Shown: one piece after another, positions 10,464-19,237 of the stretch
Numbering within the stretch: the stretch's first letter is position 1
Layout of the letters: every line of letters begins with the position of its first letter
Assembly (NCBI GenBank): GCA_040766325.1
Contig: JAXGQR010000010.1
Location: forward strand, 56,737 to 120,736
Length of the DNA stretch: 64,000 nt
Direction: 5' to 3'
Source: Dehalobacterium sp040766325
Lineage (GTDB): Bacteria > Bacillota > Dehalobacteriia > Dehalobacteriales > Dehalobacteriaceae
The notes under the pieces: model-generated
The model's input: the letters and a program-made list of their open reading frames with translations, nothing else
Told to the model about the DNA's origin: nothing
Database searches by the model: none
Program-made: the position numbers and the translations under genes

Positions 10464-12890
10464 ATGACAACAGAACAAGAAAAAAAACCAGAAAAAAAAC
10501 GAAAAATAAAAATATCCCATGTGCTTTTGCTTTCATTTTTATTTATTATGATTATTGGTGTTGGTTCGGCATTGGGTCTTTTATATGGAATTGTAAAAGA
10601 TTTGCCGGACTGGGATGCAGCTGATCTAGAAGCTGATAGTACCAGCTTTGTTTATGATATGAATGGTGAATTAGTTGTTAAATTACACAAAACAGAAAAC
10701 AGGGTGCCGGTAAAATTAGAAGCAATCCCGGATCATTTGGTTAATGCCTTTCTGGCTACTGAAGATGTACGCTTCAGAGAGCATCACGGTGTGGATGTTA
10801 AAAGAGTCTTTGGCGCTTTAATCGCAGACATCCGCAATCGTGATTTTTCCGAAGGTGCCAGTACTTTAACCATGCAACTGGTAAGAAATGCTATTTTGGA
10901 AGACCAGGAAAAAAAGGTAGAGAGAAAGATCAAAGAAGCTCTATTAGCTATTCAAGTTGAGCGAAACTACACAAAAGACGAGATACTAACCATGTATCTT
11001 AATGAAATCTACTTTGGACATGGTACACACGGTGTACAGGCAGCATCTCAGCTCTATTTCGGGAAGAATGTTGGTGAATTGACCTTGGGCGAGTCTGCCA
11101 TGATTACCGGTTTGGTACGCAATCCGCGAAAATATTCTCCTTTTTTAAATTTTGATAACGCTCTCCATATTAGAAACGTGGTTTTGAACAACATGGTGCG
11201 ATATGAGATGATCTCCCAAGAGGAAGCGGAACAAGCCAAAGAAGAAACACCGTTATTGGCTGATTATCAGCAGCAAAACATCTATGCATACCCCTGGTTT
11301 ACTGATTTTGTAATTGATCAAGCGGTAAACTATATAGAAGCGGCAGGTATGGAACCCAGTCAAATATATACTGGAGGATTACGCATTCACACAACTCTAG
11401 ACCCCAAAATACAAAAAGCTGCAGAAGAAGCTTATGCAAATGAGTCTTTTTTTCCTAAGAGTAATACTGATGACCCTGTTCAAAGTGCTATGGCTGTGTT
11501 AGATCCAAAAACCGGCGAAGTCAGAGCCTTGATCGGCGGTCGGGAACATTTGACGAAAAGAGGATTAAACAGGGCTACGGACATTAAAAGACAACCTGGT
11601 TCCGCTTTTAAACCGATCTCCGTATATGCACCAGCTTTGGAAGATGGTTTTGCTCCCTCTAGCCGAGTTAATGATGTGCCAACTACTTTTGGTTCATCAA
11701 AATATCCTTACAAACCGGTAAATTATGACGGCAGATACCGAGGTTCCGTTACTATGCGGCAGGCTGTGGAAGATTCTATCAATGTTCCTGCTGTGAAGTT
11801 TTTAAGCATGATTGGAGTCAGTAAAGGTTATAACTTTGCCAAGAATCTAGGGCTGGATTTGGATAAGAATGATGAAAATCTATCTCTGGCATTAGGCGGT
11901 CTCACTTATGGAGTATCACCTTTAGCTCTTGCGGCAGCCTATGCAGCTTTCGATAACCAGGGAGTTTATATAGAACCTCATGTGATCACAAAAATAGTAG
12001 ATCAGTACGGTAATACCATCGTTGATGTGGTTCCTAAGAAAACTATTTCTATGAATGAACGAACCGCTTATTTGATGACAGATATGTTAGAAACTGTGGT
12101 AAAAACAGGAACAGGTACTAGGGCCCAGATGAACCGTCCGGTAGCAGGCAAAACCGGCACTACTCAATTGCCGGATAAAGCTATTTTTAATAACATTAAG
12201 GGCAGTGCCAATAAGGATGCTTGGTTTGCTGGATATACTCCGGAATTAGTAGGCGTAGTTTGGATGGGCTATGACCAGGATGTAGATAAGAATGGCAAAC
12301 CGAATTATTTAAGACAGGTATACGGTGGACAATATCCGGCAAGAATTTGGAAATATGTAATGGAAAAATCTCTAGCGGGGGTTCCCGTGACAGCTTTTAC
12401 CAAACCTACAGGAATTGTCTCAATAGCAATTGATACCAAAACAGGAAAATTAGCTAGTAATTTAACCCCAGACAAATATGTTCGCTATGAGATCTTTTCC
12501 GATGGGAATGCTCCTACTGAATACTCAGATGCCTGGATTACAGCTAATATTTGTTCAGAAAGTAAATTACTTGCCACTGAGGCGTGCCCTAATCAGGCCA
12601 AAGGTATTTTCTTGGATGCTTCTTATGCCAGCCAAAGCGATATCGCAGCTGGTCTGACGGCTCCTAGCGCTTATTGTGACATTCATCAAGGCGCTGAATC
12701 GGTTATTGGCACTGAAATGATTGGGATTTGTATCGATCCGCGTCATCAAGGTAAATTGGTATTGGCCAATTATCCCCAAGAGGGAGAATCAGGCGGGTGC
12801 CCGCAAAGTTATATTCAATTCAGATCTTTTGAATCTGGAGAAGTTCCCTCAAAACATTGTAGTTTAGAAGATCATCAGGTGAAAAAATAA
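10464..12890 (+). CDS. Class A penicillin-binding protein (PBP1a family)
   Basis: This bifunctional peptidoglycan synthase polymerises glycan strands and cross-links peptides. It has 808 residues: a Lys-rich cytoplasmic start, one membrane segment (about residues 20-42), a GT51 glycosyltransferase domain with the catalytic TEDVRFREHHGVD and GASTLTMQLVRN motifs, and a transpeptidase domain with SAFK (Ser about 380), SIN (about 438) and KTGTT (about 563). A C-terminal Cys-containing tail of about 130 residues follows. The start at 10464 follows AAGGAGGT. A TATAAT lies at 10405-10410, with only a poor -35 upstream. A strong terminator follows the gene. Confidence 0.95.
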   Translation: MTTEQEKKPEKKRKIKISHVLLLSFLFIMIIGVGSALGLLYGIVKDLPDWDAADLEADSTSFVYDMNGELVVKLHKTENRVPVKLEAIPDHLVNAFLATEDVRFREHHGVDVKRVFGALIADIRNRDFSEGASTLTMQLVRNAILEDQEKKVERKIKEALLAIQVERNYTKDEILTMYLNEIYFGHGTHGVQAASQLYFGKNVGELTLGESAMITGLVRNPRKYSPFLNFDNALHIRNVVLNNMVRYEMISQEEAEQAKEETPLLADYQQQNIYAYPWFTDFVIDQAVNYIEAAGMEPSQIYTGGLRIHTTLDPKIQKAAEEAYANESFFPKSNTDDPVQSAMAVLDPKTGEVRALIGGREHLTKRGLNRATDIKRQPGSAFKPISVYAPALEDGFAPSSRVNDVPTTFGSSKYPYKPVNYDGRYRGSVTMRQAVEDSINVPAVKFLSMIGVSKGYNFAKNLGLDLDKNDENLSLALGGLTYGVSPLALAAAYAAFDNQGVYIEPHVITKIVDQYGNTIVDVVPKKTISMNERTAYLMTDMLETVVKTGTGTRAQMNRPVAGKTGTTQLPDKAIFNNIKGSANKDAWFAGYTPELVGVVWMGYDQDVDKNGKPNYLRQVYGGQYPARIWKYVMEKSLAGVPVTAFTKPTGIVSIAIDTKTGKLASNLTPDKYVRYEIFSDGNAPTEYSDAWITANICSESKLLATEACPNQAKGIFLDASYASQSDIAAGLTAPSAYCDIHQGAESVIGTEMIGICIDPRHQGKLVLANYPQEGESGGCPQSYIQFRSFESGEVPSKHCSLEDHQVKK

Positions 12891-12913
12891 TAGTATGCTA
12901 TAATCTCTAAAAA

Positions 12914-12955
12914 ATTCGGCATAGTCGTAAACAAACGACTATGCCGAATTTTTGA
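12914..12955 (+). terminator. Rho-independent terminator after the PBP gene
   Basis: ATTCGGCATAGTCGT and ACGACTATGCCGAAT form a perfect 15-bp stem with a 7-base loop, followed by TTTTT on the plus strand. Confidence 0.92.
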
Positions 12956-13096
12956 TTACTTTGTTAATTTCAAGACCAATGCAGTTGTGCGTTTTTTGAT
13001 AAGATACTAGAATTAGAAAGGGCTTAAGTACTATAATAAAAGAGTAACATTAAATCGCAAGTAAACAGTATTCTAAAACACGAAGGGGTGATGGAT

Positions 13097-14040
13097 ATGC
13101 GTACTGAACAGTTAGCGCAGATTATTGAAATCGCCAAAAAAAAATCCGTTTCTGAAGCAGCACGAAGTCTCGCCATCAGTCAGTCCCAACTCAGTCACTC
13201 CTTAAAGAGTTTGGAATACCAATTGGGTTATCCCTTATTCCGACGCACTTATCAAGGTATGATCCCAACCAGCCGGGGCAAAGAGATCTTGAGAATTGCT
13301 CACGAAATTCTCGATAATCTGGAAGAAATTAAGATGATTGGCTCCCATAAGTCAGAGCTTAGCGGAAACCTTAATTTACTGTTGGAACCGGCGGTATTTA
13401 ATGCCTTTCAGGCTAAAGTATTGGTTGCCTTTAATCAAATTCATCCAAATATCAATCTCATGATTTCCGAAAATTCATCAGAAAAAATCATTATAGAAGT
13501 AGCTGATAATTATGGTTTTTAGGTGTTACCGGCTGGCTTAAAGATGAAGATACAACCTGGAAAAAAATCCTGGACCGACACAATCTTGCCTCTGAAGAAT
13601 TGCTACAAGACAAAATCATCTTAATCGCAGGCAAGGACCATCCTTTAGCCAATCAGAAGTGCATTACTTTGGCAGACTTGGGGGATAGTACCTTCATTAA
13701 TTACTACCAGTTAAGTGATGTATATATTAGTGAGATTGTCCTGAAGAAATATAAAAACCCATCCATTGATGCCCATAGCCGCGAAATCCTAAAAATGCTC
13801 TTAGCGGATAATGTAGGCGTTACTCTGCTGCCCCGCTTTTTCCTTCAGGGGGATCTTTATCTGGAACAGGGTTTATTAAAGATCCTAGAGATCCAGGAAA
13901 TGGAGGAAAACTTCGTGGTATATCTTATTCACACGCGAGAGGAATCGATAAAATACGGGGCCAGAGAATTAAAGAAAATTCTCAAGCAAACTTTGACCTC
14001 CGATGACAAGGATCTTTGGAATAATTCAAAGGAGGGGTAG
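13097..14040 (+). pseudogene. LysR-type transcriptional regulator, frameshifted as read
   Basis: The N-terminal helix-turn-helix (VSEAARSLAISQSQLSHSLKSLE) and the C-terminal LysR substrate-binding part (DKIILIAGKDHPLANQ; GVTLLPRFFL) are both well preserved but lie in different frames. The frame is lost at a run of five T (13516-13520). One more T would restore ...NYGFLGVTGWLKDED and give a full-length regulator of about 315 residues. The likely start is ATG 13097, eight bases after AAGGGG and aligned with its neighbour's start. It may be a real pseudogene or a one-base read error. It is immediately followed by a paralogous LysR gene. Confidence 0.8.
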
Positions 14041-14042
14041 CA

Positions 14043-14969
14043 TTGCGTATCGAACAGTTTGATCAACTTTTGAAAATCGAAACACATAAAACCTTATCCC
14101 AGGTCGCACGTGAATTGTTCATCAGCCAACCCTCCTTAAGTGCCTCACTTAATCAGGTTGAGGAAGAGCTTCGTCTCAAAATCTTCCAACGCTCAAATTC
14201 CGGTTTAATCCCTACTGAGCAAGGAAAGGAAGTCTTGAGACTGGCAAAAAATATCATGGAACTGACAGAAAAGATAAAAAGTGTGAAGGACGGGAAAGGA
14301 GTATTACTCAGTCATATGCAAATGATTATTCCGGCAGATATGGCCACGTCTATCTCCCCCGAACTTTTGAAGCACTTTAAAATTCACTATCCTGATGTCA
14401 ATCTGCATATTCATGAAACATCTAATGATAATATTGTCGATCTCATGGACAGTGGAGAATATTCAATCGGAGTGATCAGCTGCAGTAAGAATCAAGAAAA
14501 GGATATACTTAAACAGCTTAAAGAAAAACATTTTACCTTCGATTTAATTCCAGGGAAAAAACAGTCAGAAAAAGTTGTTTATATAAGTGCACGTAATCCT
14601 TTGTCTGACAGTGAAAAAATCAGTTTGACCGAGCTAGAGGGCTTGAGGATGTTATCTTACAAAGAAAATTACCTTGAGGTTCCTAATGAGTTTAACTATT
14701 TGACTAATAAATTGACCGTTGTTAATGATATGGAATATCTAAAAAAATTAGTTGCGGAAGACTTCGGATATTCAATTTTTCCCCGATTTTTTGCCAATAA
14801 TGATCTATATGTCATTGCTCAAAAGAATAAGCTAATCCCCATTAAGAACAACTTTTGTACCAATAATATCTATGTTCTCTACACCAGCAAAGAATTGCTG
14901 ACAACCATCGAGGAGGAACTGCGTATTCTTCTCGGTCAGCAGTTGAAAACACTGACCGCATCGGGTTAA
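14043..14969 (+). CDS. LysR-type transcriptional regulator
   Basis: The 308-residue protein has an N-terminal winged helix-turn-helix (TLSQVARELFISQPSLSASLNQVEEEL) and a periplasmic-binding-like effector domain (IPADMATSISPELLKHF onward; FGYSIFPRFFANND). It starts with TTG at 14043 behind GGAGGGG, two bases after the stop of the preceding LysR gene, so the two are probably co-translated. It is followed by an SLC13 transporter, suggesting control of anion or dicarboxylate uptake (inference). Confidence 0.88.
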   Translation: MRIEQFDQLLKIETHKTLSQVARELFISQPSLSASLNQVEEELRLKIFQRSNSGLIPTEQGKEVLRLAKNIMELTEKIKSVKDGKGVLLSHMQMIIPADMATSISPELLKHFKIHYPDVNLHIHETSNDNIVDLMDSGEYSIGVISCSKNQEKDILKQLKEKHFTFDLIPGKKQSEKVVYISARNPLSDSEKISLTELEGLRMLSYKENYLEVPNEFNYLTNKLTVVNDMEYLKKLVAEDFGYSIFPRFFANNDLYVIAQKNKLIPIKNNFCTNNIYVLYTSKELLTTIEEELRILLGQQLKTLTASG

Positions 14970-15130
14970 AATTATAACCATAACGTATCTGCGGCACTGA
15001 AATTTTTAGATATATATTTTTTTCATATCATTGACACGAAAAGACTATTATACAATGACTCAGATATTTAAATTATATTATTAAAAGATAAACAAGTGAC
15101 TAATTCACCAATTTTAGTCACAATTAAACT

Positions 15131-15172
15131 GATACAGGTTTCAATGGGTTCTTACCCGCTGAAACCTGTATC
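15131..15172 (+). promoter_or_regulatory. Large leader hairpin just before the transporter start
   Basis: GATACAGGTTTCA (15131-15143) and TGAAACCTGTATC (15160-15172) pair perfectly over 13 bp, with an inner GGGT/ACCC stem. The structure ends ten bases before the AAGGAGG of the transporter gene and has no T-tract, so it is not a standard terminator. It could be an operator for a LysR protein or an mRNA stabiliser/translation control element. Confidence 0.6.
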
Positions 15173-15202
15173 CACTTTATGAAGGAGGAACACATTGTAC
15201 AA

Positions 15203-16648
15203 ATGACACAATCGAAATTAGCTAGAAATAAAGAAATCACAAGATTCTTAATCTACGCAATTATTTGCAGTCTTGGTTGGATTCTACCTGCACCAGATCC
15301 GATTACTCCCACTGGACTGAAGGTATTGTTTGTTTTTGTAGCCACTGTTTATGGTTGGACTGTAACCGGGCATGTGTGGCCCAGTTTATTTTCCTGTCTG
15401 ATGTTCCCACTCACCGGTGTGGTGACGATGAAACAGTTTATCGCCATGGGTTGGGGTACAGACATTTTCTTTTTCATGATTTTGGCCTTTGTTCTTTGTA
15501 AATTCTTAGAAGAGGTCGGTGTCAGTCAGTTTATGGCCAGTTGGCTCTTAAGTCGAAAATTGCTTAAAGGGCATCCCTGGCGCTTGATCACAATGATTTT
15601 AGCAGCCGCTTATTTAATTTCCAGCTTGGTCAATATCTTCATCGGTATGCTGTTAATTTGGGAAATTATATATACTATTACAAACATTATCGGTCAAAAA
15701 CCTGGTGATAAGTTCCCTTCCTTAATGGTTTTCGGAGTTGCCATGGCTGGAGCACTCAGCCTTTCGGCAATGCCTTGGAGCGGTAATGCCATTGTCAATC
15801 TGGGAGTCTACGGAAATTTAATTGGTCAGACCCCGAACATGGTTACTTATATTGCCTTTAGCTTGCCAGTAGGCTTCGCATCTTTCTTAGCCTATGTGGC
15901 CCTTTGCAAGTTTGTTTTTAAGCTTGATGTAACCCCTCTTAAAACTATCAAAGACGAAATGATTGATCCAAAGCATCTGGAATTAACCTTAGTAAAAAAA
16001 ATCGCTTTGCTGGCGCTGATAGCTTTCATTGTTTTGTTACTCCTGCCTAGTTTGCTGCCACAAGGACCGATCGTTGATTTTCTAAACCATTTTGGAGTTG
16101 TGGGTGTTATCGTTTTGGTGTTTGGCATTCTTTCCTTGATAAAAATCGATGATAACCACATTTTTAACTTTGGACAATTAGCTTCAAAGGGGATTCCTTG
16201 GACTATGATGATCATGGTTATGGTAATCCTTTCCATTGGTGGTTGCCTGATGAATCCCGCTACAGGGATCAACGACTATTTGGATGCAAACTTGGCCCCA
16301 ATTTTAACAAGTTTATCTCCGCTGATGTTCATTATTGCCATTACCCTTATCACAGTGTTGCTGACTAACTTTTTGATTAACATGGTTATCGTCGCCATGC
16401 TTTTGCCGATAATAATCAGCATGTCAGAAACCTTGGGAATTAACCCTGAGCAAATATCTTATCTGGTGATGGTAGCAAGCACAATTGCAATTTTAACGCC
16501 AGCGGCTTCTGCAGCCTCGACCATCTTGTATCCCAACAAAAAGTGGATCCAAACCAAGGAAATTTACCGCTATGGCTGCGTGACGGTTGCTGTGGTAACA
16601 GTTCTTGCCATCCTTATAAGCTACCTTACGGCAGCCATCATATATTAA
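15203..16648 (+). CDS. SLC13/DASS-family anion (dicarboxylate) transporter
   Basis: A polytopic membrane protein of about 481 residues with roughly 12 hydrophobic segments. It has the SLC13-like layout: two hairpin-containing halves with SAMPWSGNAIVNLGVYGN in the first and LTPAASAASTILYPN in the second. Family members move succinate, citrate, tartrate or sulfate with Na+. The start is uncertain: ATG 15179 contains the only Shine-Dalgarno (AAGGAGG) within its own codons, whereas ATG 15203 follows that Shine-Dalgarno by 14 bases. The two upstream LysR genes are likely regulators. The substrate cannot be set from sequence. Confidence 0.82.
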   Translation: MTQSKLARNKEITRFLIYAIICSLGWILPAPDPITPTGLKVLFVFVATVYGWTVTGHVWPSLFSCLMFPLTGVVTMKQFIAMGWGTDIFFFMILAFVLCKFLEEVGVSQFMASWLLSRKLLKGHPWRLITMILAAAYLISSLVNIFIGMLLIWEIIYTITNIIGQKPGDKFPSLMVFGVAMAGALSLSAMPWSGNAIVNLGVYGNLIGQTPNMVTYIAFSLPVGFASFLAYVALCKFVFKLDVTPLKTIKDEMIDPKHLELTLVKKIALLALIAFIVLLLLPSLLPQGPIVDFLNHFGVVGVIVLVFGILSLIKIDDNHIFNFGQLASKGIPWTMMIMVMVILSIGGCLMNPATGINDYLDANLAPILTSLSPLMFIIAITLITVLLTNFLINMVIVAMLLPIIISMSETLGINPEQISYLVMVASTIAILTPAASAASTILYPNKKWIQTKEIYRYGCVTVAVVTVLAILISYLTAAIIY

Positions 16649-16673
16649 GATTATCATAATGTCAATTAAAAAG

Positions 16674-16697
16674 CAAGTCCTACCGGCTTGGGTTTTT
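16674..16697 (+). terminator. Weak terminator after the transporter
   Basis: CAAGTC and GGCTTG form a 6-bp stem (one G-T pair) followed by GG and six T residues, 25 bases after the transporter stop. Confidence 0.55.
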
Positions 16698-16935
16698 TAT
16701 TATCAATGTTGGAATATTCTGGGGCCACGAAATAAGATTAAACAGAGGTTGAAGAAGTATGAAGATGTCTTTTTACTTCCTTTTATTGTTTGTACATTTA
16801 AAGTTCAAATATTGCGAATTTATACTAGGTGATATTTTCCCAGTGTCCAGATTTTTATACGTTCAAGGAAACCACGGTAACCCCGTTTCCTCCTTCATTA
16901 TAATCTCCCAGACGAGCACCTTTCACCTGACGATG

Positions 16936-19215
16936 TTACTTTAAGTGAAGAGTTACGGCATCTCGAAGGGCACCGGTGCCTTTCCCGTGAATAATTCGTA
17001 CTTCTTTTAATCCGGCGACATATGCATCGTCTAAGTATTTATCAACCTTTTCCAGTGCTTCATCAACCAATAATCCACGTAGATCTAATTCTTTAGAGAT
17101 AGTACTGATCTTCTCCATCCTAATACGACCGACTTTGGTGTTCCCGGATTTTTGCTCCTTTTCATTAGAAATACGAATATCCTCCAACTTCACAGTGATT
17201 TTCATAATCCCCACTTGAACAAAGACCTCTCCGGCTTGATTAGGCTTTGATAAAACCAGGCCCTTATGATTTAATTTAGGAATTTCTATCATCTGTCCCG
17301 GTTCTACTGTTATGGGAGCTTGTCCGGCATAACGTTTTTCAGGTGTAACGTAATTAAGACCCTCTTCCATTTTTTTAATTTTTTCCTTGGAGAGAAGTAA
17401 TTTTTGGTTCTCAGACTTTTGGGATTCCGTTACAAGGCTCGCTTTAAATTCATGATATAAAGCATCCATATCGTCTTTGGTTTTTTTTATGATTTTTAGG
17501 CTTTCCTCCTGAGCACGACGCAGGATTTCTCCTTCTTTGTTTTGTAGCTCAATTTTCTGTTCTTCCAGCTGACGCTTTATTTCCTGAAGCTCTTGCCTAA
17601 GGGTAACAGCCGCCTCCTTTTCTTGTGTGCTGATCTTCTGATTTAGTTCCAGGTTGGTAATTAAATCTGCTACCTGAACTTGATCCTGAGTAAGAAAAGA
17701 CCCTGCCTGAGCAATAATTTCTTCACTCAACCCCAAACTACGGGCAATTTCAAAGGCATTACTTTTCCCAGGTATCCCTATAAGCAGTCGATAAGTGGGC
17801 TTTAATGTTTCCACATTAAACTCAACACTGGCATTTACAATATTGGGATTGTTATAAGCGTAAACTTTTAACTCACTATAATGAGTTGTGGCTACCACTT
17901 TAGCCTTTCTCTTTCTTAAGTATTCCAAAATAGCCATCGCCAGAGCTGCACCTTCCGTAGGATCCGTACCTGCCCCCAATTCGTCTAACAGTACTAAAGT
18001 ATGCTCATTCACATTTTGGAGAATACGCACAATATTTACTAAATGAGAGGAAAATGTGCTTAATGATTGCTCGATGCTTTGTTCATCACCAATATCCGCA
18101 AAAATATTGTGAAACAGATTCAGGTCACTGCCATCATCTGCCGGTACATGGAGTCCGGATAAAGCCATTGCTGTGAGCAGTCCGATGGTTTTTAAGGTTA
18201 CGGTTTTTCCCCCGGTATTAGGGCCTGTAATAATCATAGAATCAATATCGGCCCCTAAATCCACGTCAATTGGCACCACATTTTTAGGAATCAAAGGATG
18301 ACGAGCCCTCTTTAGACGAATGATACCCTGTTCGTTAATCTTTGGCGTTCCCCCATCCATACTATGGCTTAAACGGCCTTTGGCAAAAATAAAATCCAGC
18401 CGACCTAAAACCTCTAATGTATACAGAATATCCTCTGCAAAAGTAGCCACCAATTGGCTTAAATTCTTTAGTATAACCGTAATCTCATCATTTTCTTCGA
18501 TTCTGAGTCTTTTTAGATCGTTATTCAACTCCAACACCGCCATAGGTTCTATGAACAAGGTGGCTCCGCTGGATGATTGATCATGAACTAATCCCGGCAC
18601 TTGAGAACGATACTCCTGCTTGACGGGAATCACATAGCGATTGCCACGAATGGTGACTAAGTTATCCTGAAGATATTTGGCTGTATTGGGATTGCGAATC
18701 AAGGAATCCAACTTATCCTTAATGCGCTCCTGATTGATTCTAATTTTTCTTCGAATAATATAAAGTTTATCACTGGCCGTATCAAGAATGGATCCATCAT
18801 CGTTAACGGTCTCCATTATAGCTGTTTCTAAGGATTTAAAGAGACCTAACTCTCTTGCTAACTCCGTAATGATGGGATAATTCTCCTTAAGATTCAGCAA
18901 AAAGAGTTTCGTCTTCCTAGCTGCACTACAAGTATCAGCAATGCTTAAAAAATGTTCGGGTTCCAGAATTCCACCTAAAACAGTTCTTTCCACACTTTGT
19001 CGAATATCACGAATGCCTCCGAGTGTAAAAGAAGGATTTAAACGGAGGATGTCTTTAGCTTCAGTGGTTTCAGTTAGGCTAAGTTCAATTTCATACTTTT
19101 TGCTACTGGGGGTTAGATCACATGCGATTTCCTTACCCAAAGGGGAACCGCATTTTTCCACTAACATCCCAAGCACCCGATCAAACTCTAACTTTAGTAA
19201 AGTCTTTTCATCCAA
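16936..19215 (-). CDS. mutS2: Endonuclease MutS2, last 26 residues cut off by an in-frame stop
   Basis: MutS2 resolves branched DNA or limits recombination and, in Bacillus, acts on collided ribosomes. The 759 residues show the MutS ATPase with Walker A GPNTGGKT and LLDELGAGTDPTEGAAL, a long coiled coil (about residues 510-620), a KOW-like segment and a C-terminal Smr domain (LDLRGLLVDEAL, HGKGTGALR). It starts with TTG at 19215 behind AGGAGAGG. TAA at 16936-16938 interrupts the same frame. Beyond it the frame continues with VKGARLGDYNEGGNGVTVV to a second TAA at 16855, which is the expected end of the Smr domain. Confidence 0.93.
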   Translation of the reverse strand: MDEKTLLKLEFDRVLGMLVEKCGSPLGKEIACDLTPSSKKYEIELSLTETTEAKDILRLNPSFTLGGIRDIRQSVERTVLGGILEPEHFLSIADTCSAARKTKLFLLNLKENYPIITELARELGLFKSLETAIMETVNDDGSILDTASDKLYIIRRKIRINQERIKDKLDSLIRNPNTAKYLQDNLVTIRGNRYVIPVKQEYRSQVPGLVHDQSSSGATLFIEPMAVLELNNDLKRLRIEENDEITVILKNLSQLVATFAEDILYTLEVLGRLDFIFAKGRLSHSMDGGTPKINEQGIIRLKRARHPLIPKNVVPIDVDLGADIDSMIITGPNTGGKTVTLKTIGLLTAMALSGLHVPADDGSDLNLFHNIFADIGDEQSIEQSLSTFSSHLVNIVRILQNVNEHTLVLLDELGAGTDPTEGAALAMAILEYLRKRKAKVVATTHYSELKVYAYNNPNIVNASVEFNVETLKPTYRLLIGIPGKSNAFEIARSLGLSEEIIAQAGSFLTQDQVQVADLITNLELNQKISTQEKEAAVTLRQELQEIKRQLEEQKIELQNKEGEILRRAQEESLKIIKKTKDDMDALYHEFKASLVTESQKSENQKLLLSKEKIKKMEEGLNYVTPEKRYAGQAPITVEPGQMIEIPKLNHKGLVLSKPNQAGEVFVQVGIMKITVKLEDIRISNEKEQKSGNTKVGRIRMEKISTISKELDLRGLLVDEALEKVDKYLDDAYVAGLKEVRIIHGKGTGALRDAVTLHLK

Positions 19216-19237
19216 TCAAGATCCTCTCCTCTTTCAA

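Noticed and set aside
13510..13600. Programmed ribosomal frameshift in the first LysR gene
   Set aside because: The T-run lacks the heptamer, upstream SD and downstream stem expected for programmed shifting, and similar breaks occur in many unrelated genes here.
15031..15056. TTGACA...TACAAT promoter for the SLC13 transporter
   Set aside because: The spacer is only 14 bases, too short for a normal sigma-A promoter, so I did not list it.
16759..16944. 61-codon plus-strand ORF after the transporter
   Set aside because: It has no convincing ribosome binding site and overlaps, in antisense, the former tail of mutS2.
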